64,000 bases of DNA from Gyromitra esculenta (Eukaryota > Ascomycota > Pezizomycetes > Pezizales > Discinaceae), in contig JBCAML010000007.1 of NCBI GenBank assembly GCA_038503075.1, positions 558,001-622,000 of the forward strand, in the 5' to 3' direction. The notes under the pieces are model-generated. The model had not been told where the DNA came from and did no database searches. It was given only the letters and a program-made list of their open reading frames with translations. Numbering within the stretch: position 1 is the stretch's first letter; every line of letters starts with the position of its first letter. The position numbers were made by a program, and so were the translations under genes. This document shows, one piece after another, positions 12,101 through 24,100 of this stretch.

Positions 12101-12796
12101 GCTTTATCAAACATGTCCAGGTATTCGTGATACTCAGCGGGTATTCTTTGTCTCCATTCCTCTTTAGTGGTTTTGCTATCGAGGATTTTATTTATTTCAT
12201 ATAGAGACAATGAATAGACCTGAATGCCCTTTTTCCTGGCGAGCATGCGGAAACTGGCTGCTCCAATAAAAGCGGCGTTAAGCTTAGCTGGAGGTGGGAT
12301 GGCTGCGACGGAGACAATGGGTTGTTTGGGGGCACAGTGGGTGGTGCAGAACTCAGAGTTGAATTCAATGCTTTTATTGGCGAATTGTAGGTGGACGTCA
12401 TGGAGGTTCATCCACGGGATACCGAGCACTAGGGGGTAGTGTCCTAGTTTGGTGACAAAAAAGGGGGCTTATTCGTTATGTTGTTGAATAGAAAGCTCCA
12501 AGTGGCAAAGATTGGTAATATCTCCCGGCGCAATTGTTCGACCGTCAACGACTTCTAATTGGCATGTTTTGGCGACATAACGAGTATAATGGCGACGCAC
12601 AAAGTTTTCATCAATGAAAGCGAACCCTGAGGCTCAGTGTCGAAGTGCGTGTGTTTTTATAATTTTATTTTGGTGGGAAAGGCTACATGAAACTACAAAA
12701 TGTTCCCCATCCAAATTATCCTCCACACACACATCTGACACTGAAAACCCAGAAATAGAGAACGCTGACAAAGGAGAAAAAGAAACCAGAGCAGGG
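9151..12796 (-). pseudogene. G1 Gypsy pol, 5' truncated, unit 1
   Basis: A 1092-codon frame (9151-12429) encodes, in order, the end of an aspartic protease (G-I-P-W-M), reverse transcriptase with YLDD at residues 285-288, RNase H (FVESDASDF), integrase with HHCC finger and core, and a C-terminal chromodomain ending about 20 residues before the stop. This is a Ty3/Gypsy chromovirus pol, which would make and integrate cDNA. Upstream, the protease N-terminus is broken by a TAA (plus-strand 12469-12471) and a frameshift near 12575-12635. Translation cannot start properly, because the sequence breaks off inside the gag-pol hairpin loop against a forward LTR at 12797. Unit 1 has lost one conserved integrase residue (DGQ to DRQ) and several others through G:C to A:T changes. 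Confidence 0.9.
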
Positions 12797-13208
12797 TTTC
12801 ATGGATGGTTGTTGTGTTGTTCGGTTAGCGGTATAGGTGTTTTGTTGCGTTGCTTTGTTAATCGTTCTATATGTTTCCCTTGGTTTCCTTTACAATGAGT
12901 CATACGTTTGTCATCAAAGAGGTGGATTATGAGTATATAAGCGAAGGGATTTCCCCTCTTGTTGTACTTTTTCTTCTCTTTCCTTAAGCAACGTCTTCTA
13001 TAGCACACTCTTGTATTTCACGAATACAAACCTCGGTTATACTTCATAACCTCGCGTTGTCTCCAAACTCGAGTCCTCTATACTCGAACACTCCGTAGAG
13101 CCTGTGGAATCCCGTAAACACTCTTGTCGCTTAGTTTTTCCTACAAGTAGCACTGCTCATCTCGGGGGATACCTGAGAGCTTGGAAGTAAAACCTCGCCC
13201 CTTGAGAT
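12797..13208 (+). repeat. G1 LTR (+) plus primer site, duplicated copy
   Basis: 412 bp, TTTCATGGATGG...CCTTGAGAT, followed by T and the putative primer-binding site ACGTTGCTT (13210-13218). It is the unit 1 copy of the G1-P 5' LTR at 19788-20199. Only 16 nt of leader follow before the LTR2 chimera, so it is an orphan LTR created by the tandem duplication. Confidence 0.85.
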
Positions 13209-13225
13209 TACGTTGCTTCCCTATC

Positions 13226-14207
13226 TGTAAGACCGGTACTTCTTACCGCACAGGAAATCTCCAAGAAGCTTTAGATAACAATCTAGACGCTATAACCTGC
13301 CCGGTTGCTATCCGCAACACAATACACAGGCGCAAGTCCTAACTGCTTCTTATGAACCGCTAAAAGATAACCGTAGGGTTCAAAGTAGGGATTGAGCAAA
13401 GTTCCGTGAAGAACTTCCAATAGTAAGGCTTTAATAACTAATGCTGAAGTGCCAAGGCCTTGCTAAGCGAGATAAAAGTAATTCACAAGTAAAAGAGTAA
13501 ATTGCACGGAAGTGATTTTGCTAGAAACAATATAATATTGATAAGGCTCGTTTTTCGTCGCTAATGATCCGACTCAGAGTTTACATCCACTGTGAGAGTA
13601 TTTATAATGCCTCCTCTCTACTATGACAACATGAAACCACTTCGCCTTATCTCCATACCCGATACCCCATTGAGTTTCTCCGAGCAGTATGCATGTCGGT
13701 AACACGGGGGTTACGTATTCATCTTCATTGCGTTCGTCTCTTCGAGACGATCATTTCGCCTATCCAAATCATCGCGTAGCATTGCGTTCCCTTATCTTTG
13801 TCAGTCTGTAACTCCGCCAGTTTTGGTCCGATTCGCAATCCGTTTGAACCACAGCGAAGCCAGACACTTCCCCTACATACCCTCCGGGTCCCATTCCGCC
13901 GGACGGTTTTGCTTGACGGCCTAGGGGTTACTTTTGCCCTCCGGAACAGGTCTTTTCTGGTGCTGTCCCCCCTTCTCCAAATACTATACCTATTGGAAGG
14001 ATTGGAGGCAGGGTAACAGGCATCGGTCCCGATCCGGAAGGTGCTAAGGTACTTGGGAGAAATTAAAGTGTTCGGACGGCAAGGCAGGTAAATATTGGCG
14101 TCTTGGCGTCTTGGCGTCCGAATACTTTAATTTCCCCCGAGTAGGGTAACTCCAAAGATAGGGTAACTCCAGGGCCAGGAACTCCTTTGCCAGGTATAGG
14201 TGTAACA
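13226..14207 (-). repeat. Chimeric LTR2 (G2 3' LTR to LTR2b)
   Basis: At diagnostic sites up to 13303 (CCGG near the start, CTCCAAG, CCCGGTTG) it matches the G2 3' LTR at 20217. From 13393 onward (GGATTGAG, GGCTTTAATAACTAATG, GAAGTGCC) it matches the solo LTR2b at 6219. The switch therefore falls between 13304 and 13393. The right flank is GCTAC (14208-14212). Confidence 0.85.
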
Positions 14208-14322
14208 GCTACTTAAGCGAGATACTAACACGTTCGAGAAGTGCAGTGTTTCTACAAGTTCTACAATGGATATACTTCCAGGCGAAGTATCGACAATGTT
14301 TCACAGCGATAGCGAAGGTTTT

Positions 14323-15239
14323 TGTTATACCTATTGGTAGCTTAGTTGGTTACGACTTGAGTTCGCTTATGATGCACACATATGGACTAGCGTTCAATCC
14401 CCGACCATGTCGGTTATTATTAATCTTGGTTGATTATTAATAAGATTCAGATTGGATGTTTGGTTTCCTTGTGTTATCAATGGCCGACTCTTTCGATCAA
14501 CACTTCCCCGATTCGCTTATACATTGCGTCGCCGGTTAATTCCGACAATCACGCCATACGATAATGAGAGGGGTAGGAGCGAAGGAAAGCGTTTCAGGGT
14601 CTATGGGATTTCTTCATGTTAGTTCATGTTATTACATAGCCTTTGTATTCGATGCTTGACTACTATAAGTAGCCCAGTGTTCTACCGTTGAGAAGGGTCT
14701 TCTTCCTGATCATTAGCGACGAAGAACGAGCCTTATCAATATTATATTGTATAGCTTAGCGGTATACGACTTTCATTCATACTCTCAAGGTCCTGCGTTC
14801 GTTTCATCTTCAAGTAATACTTTCTTCATGCAAAGAATCCTTTATTTCTTCAAGAAACTTTGTTGTTGCTTCACGCGACACGAACCTCAAAGTCACGACG
14901 CGTCCACAACAGACCTCGTCCTTCCAGATTGGTTAGACGAAGAGTATATTCGAACGAACATGATACCCAACAAGCAAAGCAAGCGATATTCAAACTACAC
15001 ATAGGGCCAAGGACCCTTCAGCGTTAGTTATTAAAACCTTACTATTGGAAGTTCTTCACGGAACTTTGCTCAATCCCTACTTTGAACCCTACGGTTATCT
15101 TTTAGCGGTTCATAAGAAGCAGTTAGGACTTGCGCCTGTGTATTGTGTTGCGGATAGCAACTGGGCAGGTTATAGCGTCTAGATTGTTATCTAAAGCTTC
15201 TTGGAGATTTCCTGTGCGGTAAGAAGTACCGGTCTTACA
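14323..15239 (+). repeat. Solo LTR2a, unit 2 copy
   Basis: Second copy of 7336-8251, with the same GTTTT duplication on both sides (14318-14322 and 15240-15244), showing that the insertion predates the tandem duplication. It differs from unit 1 by scattered substitutions and a few single-base indels. Confidence 0.85.
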
Positions 15240-15243
15240 GTTT

Positions 15244-15715
15244 TGAGGTAGAACCGAGATAGTATTAAAGTAATACAGGTAGAAGTAAATGAGAGCGTTG
15301 CTTAAGGAAAGAAAGAGAAAACAACAACTGCAAGACTATTCCCCTTATATACCCCGCTTTTCCTTCCTGTGATCCTCTCAAGGAGTGAGTCTTTCGTCAA
15401 GCTTTCGGGTATCCTCCAAGATGAGCAGTGCTACTTGAACGAAGAACAAACGGCGAGAGTATACACAACGATTCCGCAGGCTCTACGGGTTACTCGAATA
15501 GTAGGGATTCGAAGACAGTGACAGCGAAAGGTTAAAAAGTATAACCGAGGGTTGTATTGGTAGAATACAAGAGTGACTATAGAAGACGTTGCTTAAAGAA
15601 AGAAGAAGGAAAAGTACAACAAGAGGGGAAATCCCTTCGCTTGTATACCAAAATTCCAGCTCTTTTGATGACAAAATCATGACTCATTACAACGGAAACC
15701 CAAGGAAACACAAGG
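15244..15715 (-). repeat. LTR3 end plus truncated G1 LTR, unit 2
   Basis: Counterpart of 8257-8727. LTR3 tail to about 15357, then a G1 LTR on the minus strand truncated at the AAGG (15712-15715) that borders the G1-M 3' LTR. Confidence 0.65.
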
Positions 15716-16121
15716 ATCTCAAGGAGCGGGATTCCCGTCAAGCTCTCAGGTATTCCCCGAGATAAGCAGTGCTACTTGAACGAGAAACCGACGACAGGAG
15801 AATGTGCGAAGATTCTACAGGCTCTACTAATGGTTCGAGTTATGATGACTCGAAGACGGCGACGGCGAAAGATTACGGGTGTAATAGGTTGTATTCGTAA
15901 GATACAGTGAGTGTACAATAGAAGACGTTGCTTAAAGAAAGAAGAAGGAAAAGTACAACAAGAGGAAATCCCTTCGCTTATATACCACATTCCAACCTTT
16001 TCGATGACAAAGACATGACTCATTGTAACGAGAACCTCATAGAAACACAAAGAACAACAACAGAACCCGGCAACCATATATCCATATACCTAATCGATCA
16101 ACATAACATCCATCCGTGAAA
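15716..16121 (-). repeat. G1-M 3' LTR
   Basis: Minus-strand TTTCACGGATGG...CCTTGAGAT next to the pol purine tract. Slightly shorter than 412 bp because of small deletions (for example AGAGG for AGAGGGG near 15961). Carries the TATATAAGCG TATA region. Confidence 0.85.
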
Positions 16122-16132
16122 GTAGCCCCCCC

Positions 16133-19100
16133 TTATAGCCGTGAGCTCCTGCGAACACTAATCACTCTTTCCCTTGGTTTATCCGGATATCGTTGGTGAA
16201 AAGAATCCACGGCTTCCGTCTCTTCATGGTACTCCGCAGGTTCCCAGGTGGGTAGTGCATAACCAGTCCATTCGACTAAGTATTGAAGTTTTCCACGGTG
16301 TAAACGGGAATCTAGAATAGCTTCGACAAGGTATTCCTCATGGTCATTAACTTGAACTGGTGGGGGCGGCGTAATAATCTGACCAGGGAGTGGGTCGATG
16401 GGAGCTGCTTTGATCAACGAGACGTGGAACACGGGGTGATACTTCATTGATCTTGGGAGGTCAATTTCGTAGGCATAAGCTGAAATAACACGTTTCACCG
16501 GGAAAGGGCCGCTCCATTTCCAATCCAGCTTCCTTGAATTCCGCGTTGTCCTCATATTCTTCATTGACACAAATACCTCGTCTTTTTCCCTGAACATTGG
16601 AGCGGGAGTACGGTGTTGATTTGTACTTGACTCGAAGATGTCCTGGGCTGTTCTCATCTGTACTCGGAGAAAATCTCTAAGTTCTTCCATCTTAGAGGTG
16701 AAACCGTCAGCATCAAGGGTCTGAGGGGAGCGGTCATTAGGGACGATCGAGGTGTCAAAACGAGGGTGATAGCCGTAATTCGCAAAGAAGGGCGTAGCCT
16801 TAGTACTTGCGGATTCTTGGTTGTTGGCAGCGAATTCCGCGATGGGTAACCATTTTGACCAGTCGTCTTGCTGATAGGAAACATAACAACGGAGGTATTG
16901 CTCCATTACGGCGTTGAGTCGTTCAGTTTGTCCATCGGTTTCTGGGTGAAAGGAGGTAGACATGCGGGCGGCAATATTCAAACGTTGACAGAGGTGCTTC
17001 CAAAACTTTGCGGTGAACTGTGTTCCTCTATCAGAAGTAATATGAGAGGGAAGTCCATGGAGTTTCCAAACATTTTGGAGGTATAGCTCGGCAGTCTGTT
17101 CGGCGTTAACGGTAGTGCTACACGGGACGAGGTGCCGCATCTTCGAGAGTCGATCTACGATGACCATAATAGCATCAAAGCCATTAGATTCTGGGAGGCC
17201 AGTGACGAAGTCCATCGACAATTCTTCCCAGGGGCGGTTGGGAATCGGGAGCGGTTTTAGAACGCCATGGGTGCCGAGGGTACTTGGTTTTGCCCGTTGG
17301 CAAATATGGCAATTCCGGGTATATCGTCCAATATATTCCCTCATCTTTGGCCAATAGAAACATCTTGAGATGAGTTCAAAGGATTTTTCACGTCCTGGGT
17401 GGCCGGCGGAGGGGGCGTCATGGTGTCGTTGTAGGATAAGGAGGCGAAGAGGATCATGGTCAGGGATATAAAGTCTTTGTCGGTAGAAGAGACGGCCGTT
17501 CATCTCGGTACAATCGCCTAAGGTGATTTCCTTGGATTGTCGTTCGCCATTCCTAAGTGCTAGAAGGATTTTTTGTGGGAACGGGTCAGCGTTATATCCA
17601 TGATTCATTAGGGTTTCAAGGGTGGCGTCCAATTCAACGGGTTCATTTAGTAAAGAACCCGAAAACAAACTCAGCTTAGGATCAACGTTCTTCTTCTTCA
17701 GGACTACTTGGTGTTGGTGTCTCAGTCTTTCATCCCCTTCTTCAGGGAGATCTCCTGATCTCCGAGTCAGTGCGTCCGGTTTTCCTCCTTGTACTCCCGG
17801 TCTATAGGTAATGACGAAGTCGAAACGTGAGAGGTATTCAGCCCATCTGACTTGTCGTCGATTAAGTTGCTTGGTGGTCATGAAATATTCCAAGTTCTTA
17901 TGGTCGGTAATAACTGAGATGGGTAGTTCGGATCCTTCAAGCTCTGGTCTCCATTCTTCGAAACAGCGTATAATAGCGAGGAGTTCCTTATCATAGATCT
18001 CGTAGTTGCATTCAGCTGGTGAATGCTTCTTGGAGAAAAAGGCTACAGGATGAAGTACGCCATTATCGTCAAGTTGGGAGAGAACACCGCCAGAGACGAA
18101 GTCAGAAGCATCAGATTCCACGAAGATTTTCTTTCGAGGGTCGAAGTGGATGAGAACGGGGGCCTTAGTAAAGGCATCCTTCAGGGCTTCGAATGCGAGT
18201 TCCACTTCGACTGTCCATTCAAAGACAACACCTTTTCTTGTAAAAGCAGTAAGGGGGGCGGCCAAGCGGGAGAACCCTAAGATGAATCGTCGGTAGAAAT
18301 TTGCGAAGCCAAGGAAGGCTTGTACATCTTTGACTGACTTCGGGCGATTCCAATCTTGGACGGCTTTGAGTTTGTCATCGTCCATTTTAATACCTTCGGG
18401 GGTTAAGATTAGACCGAGGTACTTGATGGATTGTACGTGGAACTCGCACTTCTCGGGTTTGAGAAGGATATTATTAGCTTTTAAGGCGTCGAGGACCTGT
18501 CGGACATGTACCTTGTGTTCGGCGAGGGTATCGCTATAGATGAGGATATCGTCGAGATAGGCTGTGCAAAAGAGGTCTAAGTATTCTCGGAGAGAATCAT
18601 TGACAAAGCGCTGGAAGGTACCGGGGGCGTTGGTAAGGCCGAATGGCATAACCATGTATTCGTAAAGACCGTAACGAGTCCTAAAAGCGGTCTTCCATTC
18701 TTCCCCCTCTGCGATGCGGATTTGGTGAAATCCATCTCGAAGGTCTAGTTTAGAGTACCATTGTGCTTTAGCGAGGCGGTCGAGGGTCTCTTTCACGAGC
18801 GGGGAGGTATATCGGTCTTTGACGGTAAGAGCATTAAGACCTCGGTAGTCTACACAGAGGCGTAGAGATCCGTCGGGTTTTGCGGCAAAGAGGACGGGGG
18901 AACCGGCAGAAGATGAACTGGCGCGAATAAAACCTTTCTCTAGGTTGTCTTCGATGTACTTCTTGAGGACTAGGAGTTCATCCCGTGACATACCGTAGAG
19001 GGGGCCGAATGGTGGTTCTTTGCCTTCTTGGAGGGTAATACGGTGATCATAGGGGCGACGGGGGGGGAGTCCTTGGGCCTTTGCTTTATCAAACATGTCC

Positions 19101-19787
19101 AGGTATTCGTGATACTCAGCGGGTATTCTTTGTCTCCATTCCTCTTTAGTGGTTTTGCTATCGAGGATTTTATTTATTTCATATAGAGACAATGAATAGA
19201 CCTGAATGCCCTTTTTCCTGGCGAGCATGCGGAAACTGGCTGCTCCAATAAAAGCGGCGTTAAGCTTAGCTGGAGGTGGGATGGCTGCGACGGAGACAAT
19301 GGGTTGTTTGGGGGCACAGTGGGTGGTGCAGAACTCAGAGTTGAATTCAATGCTTTTATTGGCGAATTGTAGGTGGACGTCATGGAGGTTCATCCACGGG
19401 ATACCGAGCACTAGGGGGTAGTGTCCTAGTTTGGTGACAAAAAAGGGGGCTTATTCGTTATGTTGTTGAATAGAAAGCTCCAAGTGGCAAAGATTGGTAA
19501 TATCTCCCGAGGCAATTGTTCGACCGTCAATGACTTCTAATTGGCAAGGGGTTTTAAGGGGAGACAATGGTAGGGAATGGTGACGCACAAAGTTTTCATC
19601 AATGAAAGCGAACCCTGAGGCTCCAGTGTCAAGAAGTGCGTGTGTTTTTATAATTTTATTTTGGTGGGAAAGGCTACATGAAACTACAAAATGTTCCCCA
19701 TCCAAATTATCCTCCACACACACATCTGACACTGAAAACCCAGAAATAGAGAACGCTGACAAAGGAGAAAAAGAAACCAGAGCAGGG
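16133..19787 (-). pseudogene. G1-M pol (protease-RT-RNase H-integrase-chromodomain)
   Basis: The 1092-codon frame 16133-19411 carries protease end, RT (YLDD), RNase H, HHCC integrase with intact H-P-E-T-D-G-Q-T-E-R-L-N motif and a chromodomain (LVEAILDSR...LVEWTGY...TWEP). The protease start with L-L-D-T-G-A-S-G-F lies in the same frame (to 19762) but is separated by one nonsense codon TAA (plus-strand 19451-19453) where G1-P has AAA. The frame begins at TTG, because in the intact element pol is entered by frameshift from gag. The break at 19787 is in the frameshift hairpin loop. The chromodomain would be expected to steer integration to marked chromatin, as in other chromoviruses. Confidence 0.9.
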
Positions 19788-20199
19788 TTTCATGGATGGT
19801 TGTTGTGTTGTTCGGTTAGCGGTATAGGTGTTTTGTTGCGTTGCTTTGTTAATCGTTCTATATGTTTCCCTTGGTTTCCTTTACAATGAGTCATACGTTT
19901 GTCATCAAAGAGGTGGATTATGAGTATATAAGCGAAGGGATTTCCCCTCTTGTTGTACTTTTTCTTCTCTTTCCTTAAGCAACGTCTTCTATAGCACACT
20001 CTTGTATTTCACGAATACAAACCTCGGTTATACCTCATAACCTCGCGCCGTCTCCAAACTCGAGTCCTCTATACTCGAACACTCCGTAGAGCCTGTGGAA
20101 TCCCGTAAACACTCTTGTCGCTTAGTTTTTCCTACAAGTAGCACTGCTCATCTCGGGGGATACCTGAGAGCTTGGAAGTAAAACCTCGCCCCTTGAGAT
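19788..20199 (+). repeat. G1-P 5' LTR
   Basis: 412 bp with TATA box TATATAAGCG at 19925 and AAGCAACGT at 19977-19985, about 50 nt downstream, where a fungal transcript could plausibly start. The LTR does not have TG...CA ends. Its limits are inferred from three independent LTRs of the same length and from the AAGG duplication of G1-M. Confidence 0.85.
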
Positions 20200-20200
20200 T

Positions 20201-20209
20201 ACGTTGCTT
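20201..20209 (+). promoter_or_regulatory. Putative self-primer binding site of G1-P
   Basis: ACGTTGCTT one base after the LTR is the exact reverse complement of AAGCAACGT at 19977-19985 in the LTR. No TGG-type tRNA primer site is present. Conserved at 13210-13218 and, on the minus strand, at 34566-34574. This fits Tf1/sushi-type self-priming; it is an inference. Confidence 0.55.
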
Positions 20210-20216
20210 CCCTATC

Positions 20217-20942
20217 TGTAAGACCGGTACTTCTTACCGCACAGGAAATCTCCAAGAAGCTTTAGATAACAATCTAGACGCTATAACCTGCCCGGTTGCT
20301 ATCCGCAACACAATACACAGGCGCAAGTCCTAACTGCTTCTTATGAACCGCTAAAAGATAACCGTAGGGTTCAAAGTAGGGATCGAGCAAAGTTCCGTGA
20401 AGAACTTCCAATAGTAAGGTTTTAATAGCTAACGCTGAAGGGCCAAGGCCTTGCTAAGCGAGATAAAGGTAATTCACAAGTAAAGGAGTAAATTGCACGG
20501 AAGTAATTTTTTCTAGAAACAATATAATATTGATAAGGCTCGTTCTTCGTCGCTAATGATCCGGAAGAAGACCCTTCTCAACGGTAGAACACTGGACTAC
20601 TTATAGTAGTCAAGCGTCGAATACAAAGGCTATGTAATAACATGAACTAACATGAAGAAATCCCATAGACCCTGAACGCTTTCCTTCGCTCCTACCCCTC
20701 TCATTATCGTATGGCGTGATTGTCGGGATTAACCGGCGACGCAACGTATAAGCGAATCTAAGTGTCGATCGAAAGAGTCGGTCATTGATGACACAAGGAA
20801 ACCAAACATCCAATCCGAATCTTATTAATAATCAACCAAGATTAATAATAACCGACAGGGTCGGGGATTGAACGCTAGTCCATATGTGTGCATCTTAAGC
20901 GAACTCAAGTCGTAACCAACTAAGCTACCAATAGGTATAACA
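20217..20942 (-). repeat. G2 3' LTR
   Basis: Minus-strand TGTTATACC...GGTCTTACA. It has the tRNA-like box A/B near its start (plus-strand complement around 20860-20930) and a TATA-like ACTATAAGTAG about 80 nt before TATCAATAT. It is the donor of the left part of the chimeric LTR at 13226. Confidence 0.9.
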
Positions 20943-21152
20943 GTATCCCCTCCTGTGCTAGTCGTCCTCGTCTAACTATAATACAAAATAATTAACTGAT
21001 TACAAAGTGGTTCTATAGCATCTTGGGTACGTAAAAACCACCGCGTTTACTTGGCCACGATGGAAAATTTTCCCCTCAGCTAGTTTCTTTTTAGTAGTAA
21101 AACATTTTATACATATTCTAAACGCAAGGAAAGAATACAAATGTGAAACAGC

Positions 21153-24100
21153 TTATGGCTTAGGCTGTTGTGGGTAAAGACTGTGAAATTCGGCAATTGC
21201 TTCGGCTGCATTGGCTAATCCTCCTTCGTCGGCAGGTTCCCATGAGTTCTCATCTTCCGGGTATCCCACCCATTTGATGAAATAGAACATCCGGCTAATC
21301 GTTCGTCGTCCCACTTTGGTTTCTCTCTTCTCGCTTTTGACGATGTATTCCACCTCATACTCATTGTCGCCTTCAATGTCGTCAGGCGGCGGTCGGTCTT
21401 GTTTTCGGGTTTCCCTGACGCTTGTCCGGTATGGCTCGAGCAAGGATACATGGAAGGTGGGGAATATCCTCCAGCGACCTCCTGTATCTAAGGTGCAAGC
21501 TCTGGTACCGACTCGTGTAATCGGGAAGGGTCCGTATGACTTAGGGGCTAACTTTTTCGTTGGACGCTTGGTTCTGATATTTCTGGCGTCGAGCATTACC
21601 AAATCTCCGACCTTAAAGGATGGTTCCGCCTGTCGTTTCTTGTCAAAATATTTGGACATGTTTTCTCGGGTGGCTTTGAGCGAGGTAGTGGCAAAATCGT
21701 TTACTTTCTGAAGCCAATGTGCGTATAACTTTGACGCTGGATTCTTGACTTCGGTATCAATCGTCCAAGCTGTTCTGGGATGGAAACCATGATTGGCATA
21801 GAAGGGGCTGATTCCAGTGGCTGTGGCTTCGGCATTGTTGTAAGCGAACTCCGCTAACGGCAGTAGGTCGTACCAGTCATCTTGGTCGTAGTTGACGAAG
21901 TTTCTTAGGTAGGCTTCCAGGACTTGATTAACCCTTTCGGTTTGTCCGTCGGTCTCAGGATGGAATGCGGTAGATTTGCTGGACTTAATGTCTAGAAGTT
22001 TGCATAATGAGGTCCAGAATTCCCTGTGAACTTAGCATCTCGGTCTGAAACAATTTCTTTCGAAGCCCGTGAAGTTTCCAAACTTTGTCAACAAAAGCCT
22101 TTGCCACATCACTTGCTGTAGCTCTTTCTATTAGTGGGATGAAGTGCGCCATCTTGGTAAACCTGTCAACTACTACACATATTTGGGTGAATCCTCTCGA
22201 CTCGGGTAACTGGACGATGAAGTCTGTTGATATCGACATCCATGGAGCGTATGGGGTCTCTAGCGGTTGCAGGAGTCCATATTTCTTATGACGCACGGAT
22301 TTGTTATGTTGGCATGGATCGCATGAGCGGACGTAATCTGTAATCCACTCGGTCATATGAGGCCAGTAGAAGTTCCGCTGAACAAGTTCCGTGGTTTTGT
22401 CCATGCCAAAGTGCCCTGCTATCTTGGAGTCGTGTTCATTTTCTAAAATGGTAGTTTTGATTTCATCATCGTTAGGGATTGTTAGCCTGTTTTTCCAATA
22501 GAGGAGTTCCTCCATCACTGTGTAGTGTTGTAGCCTCTTGATTTCGCTGCCAGCTTTAACTAAGTCTCGAATTTCCTTATAGTCTTCGTCGACTCGACCT
22601 TCCTTTTAACCTGCTCCAAAAAGTCCGAATTAAATTTAAGGACTTGAAGCGCTTTGAGGATGCTGATGAAATAAGTAGCTCCTCGTGTGTTGTATTAGGA
22701 TTAAAATTATAATGGTGATGATTGCCGTTTGAGTCCAGCTCGGTAAAGTGTAACGGGTCATCGTTTTGGTTTTGTACAATTGTGTTATCGTCTTTTCTAT
22801 GAATTAAGGATATAACGATTGACTTACTGGGACGGCCAGTCATATCGACTTGGCCGCTTCGAACATGGCTTCTGTAGGCTGTGTTGTATCCCCTCCTGTG
22901 ACGATACTCCGGTCGTCTTGATAATGCATCTGGCTTTCCTCCCGCTGATCCAGGTCGATATATGATTTTAAAGTCGAATGACGATAAATATTCCGCCCAT
23001 CTAGCCTGTCGTCGATTTAGGATCCTTGTCTCCTTCATGAAATATTCGAGATTTTTATGGTCCGTATAGACGATCGCTTGGTGCTTGCTTCCTTCTAGGT
23101 AATGTCGCCATTCCTTGAAGGCGGTTACTATCGCGAGTAGTTCTTTATCGTGCACCTCGTAGTTAAGTTCGGCTTTATTAAATTTTCTGGAATGGAATGC
23201 TACGGGATGTAGCTTGCTATCGATGATCTGCGAGTGGACGCAACCTAGCGCATAGTCTGAGGCGTCGGTTTCTACCACAGTCTGCCGTTCCGGCGCAAAG
23301 TGACAAAGGATAGGTGCTGGCGTGGAGGCAACTTTTTGGGACTCGAAGGCTATCGCTTGTCGGTCAACCCCATGGAATTTCTTGGGGTCCCCTTTGGTTA
23401 ACTCGGTTAAGGGGCTTGCAACTTGGGAGAAATTTTCGATGAACCGTCGGTAAAAATTGGCGAATCCAATGAATACCTGAACATCGCGTATGCTCTTCGG
23501 GGTTTCCCATGAAAGGATTGACTCGACCTTCTTCATTGACATAGACACGCCTTTGTCAGAAATTATGTACCCTAAAAACTCAACTTCCCGCAAGTGAAAG
23601 TAGCTTTTCTTAATGGATACTGCCAAACCCTCGTCCTCCAACCGCTGCAGGACTCTGGTCACCAAGGCCTCATGTTCCTCGAGGGTCTTTGAGTAGATGA
23701 GGATGTCGTCAATATAAACCACGACCCCTTGGTCCAGAAATTCGCGGAGCACCTGATGCATCATATCTTGAAAGGTTGCGGGCGTCTGCCAAGCCGAAAG
23801 GCATGACTGTGTACTCGAAATGACCATATCTTGTACGAAACGCTGTTTTCCACTCATCGCCTTCTTTGATACGGATCTGGTGAAAACCGTCTTTGAGGTC
23901 CAGTTTGGTAAAGATCGAAGCCCCATTGACTCTATCACGCAATTCGACATTAGCGGCAGAGGGTATCGGTTCTTTACTGTCACCTTGTTCAAGCCACGGT
24001 AATCTACGCATAGTCGTAGCCTCCGTCTGGTTTCGCGCGAATAATATGGGCGACCCGGCAGGTGACTTGCTTGGCCGTATCTTCCCTTCGGCCACCATTT

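Larger units (their letters stand above)
6219..13225. repeat. Tandem unit 1 (7.0 kb)
   Basis: First of two head-to-tail, near-identical segments; the second is 13226-20216. Contents in order: solo LTR2b, LTR3 fragment, solo LTR2a, LTR3 end, truncated G1 LTR, complete G1 LTR (-), G1 pol (-), G1 LTR (+) and the first 16 nt of G1 leader. The offset between units falls from about 7007 at the left edge to 6982 over pol because of small indels, such as a 20-nt stretch near 6666 that is absent from unit 2. Confidence 0.9.
13226..20216. repeat. Tandem unit 2 (7.0 kb)
   Basis: Second copy of the segment described for 6219-13225, same order and orientation. It ends exactly where the G2 3' LTR begins at 20217. 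Its left LTR is a chimera, which marks the recombination junction. Confidence 0.9.

Noticed and set aside
6219..20216. CRISPR or satellite-type array
   Set aside because: The repeats are long transposon-derived units and LTRs with target duplications, not short spaced repeats. The host is a eukaryote.
21316..21711. Plus-strand open frame of 131 codons
   Set aside because: It lies opposite the G2 chromodomain region and has no domain of its own; antisense shadow.
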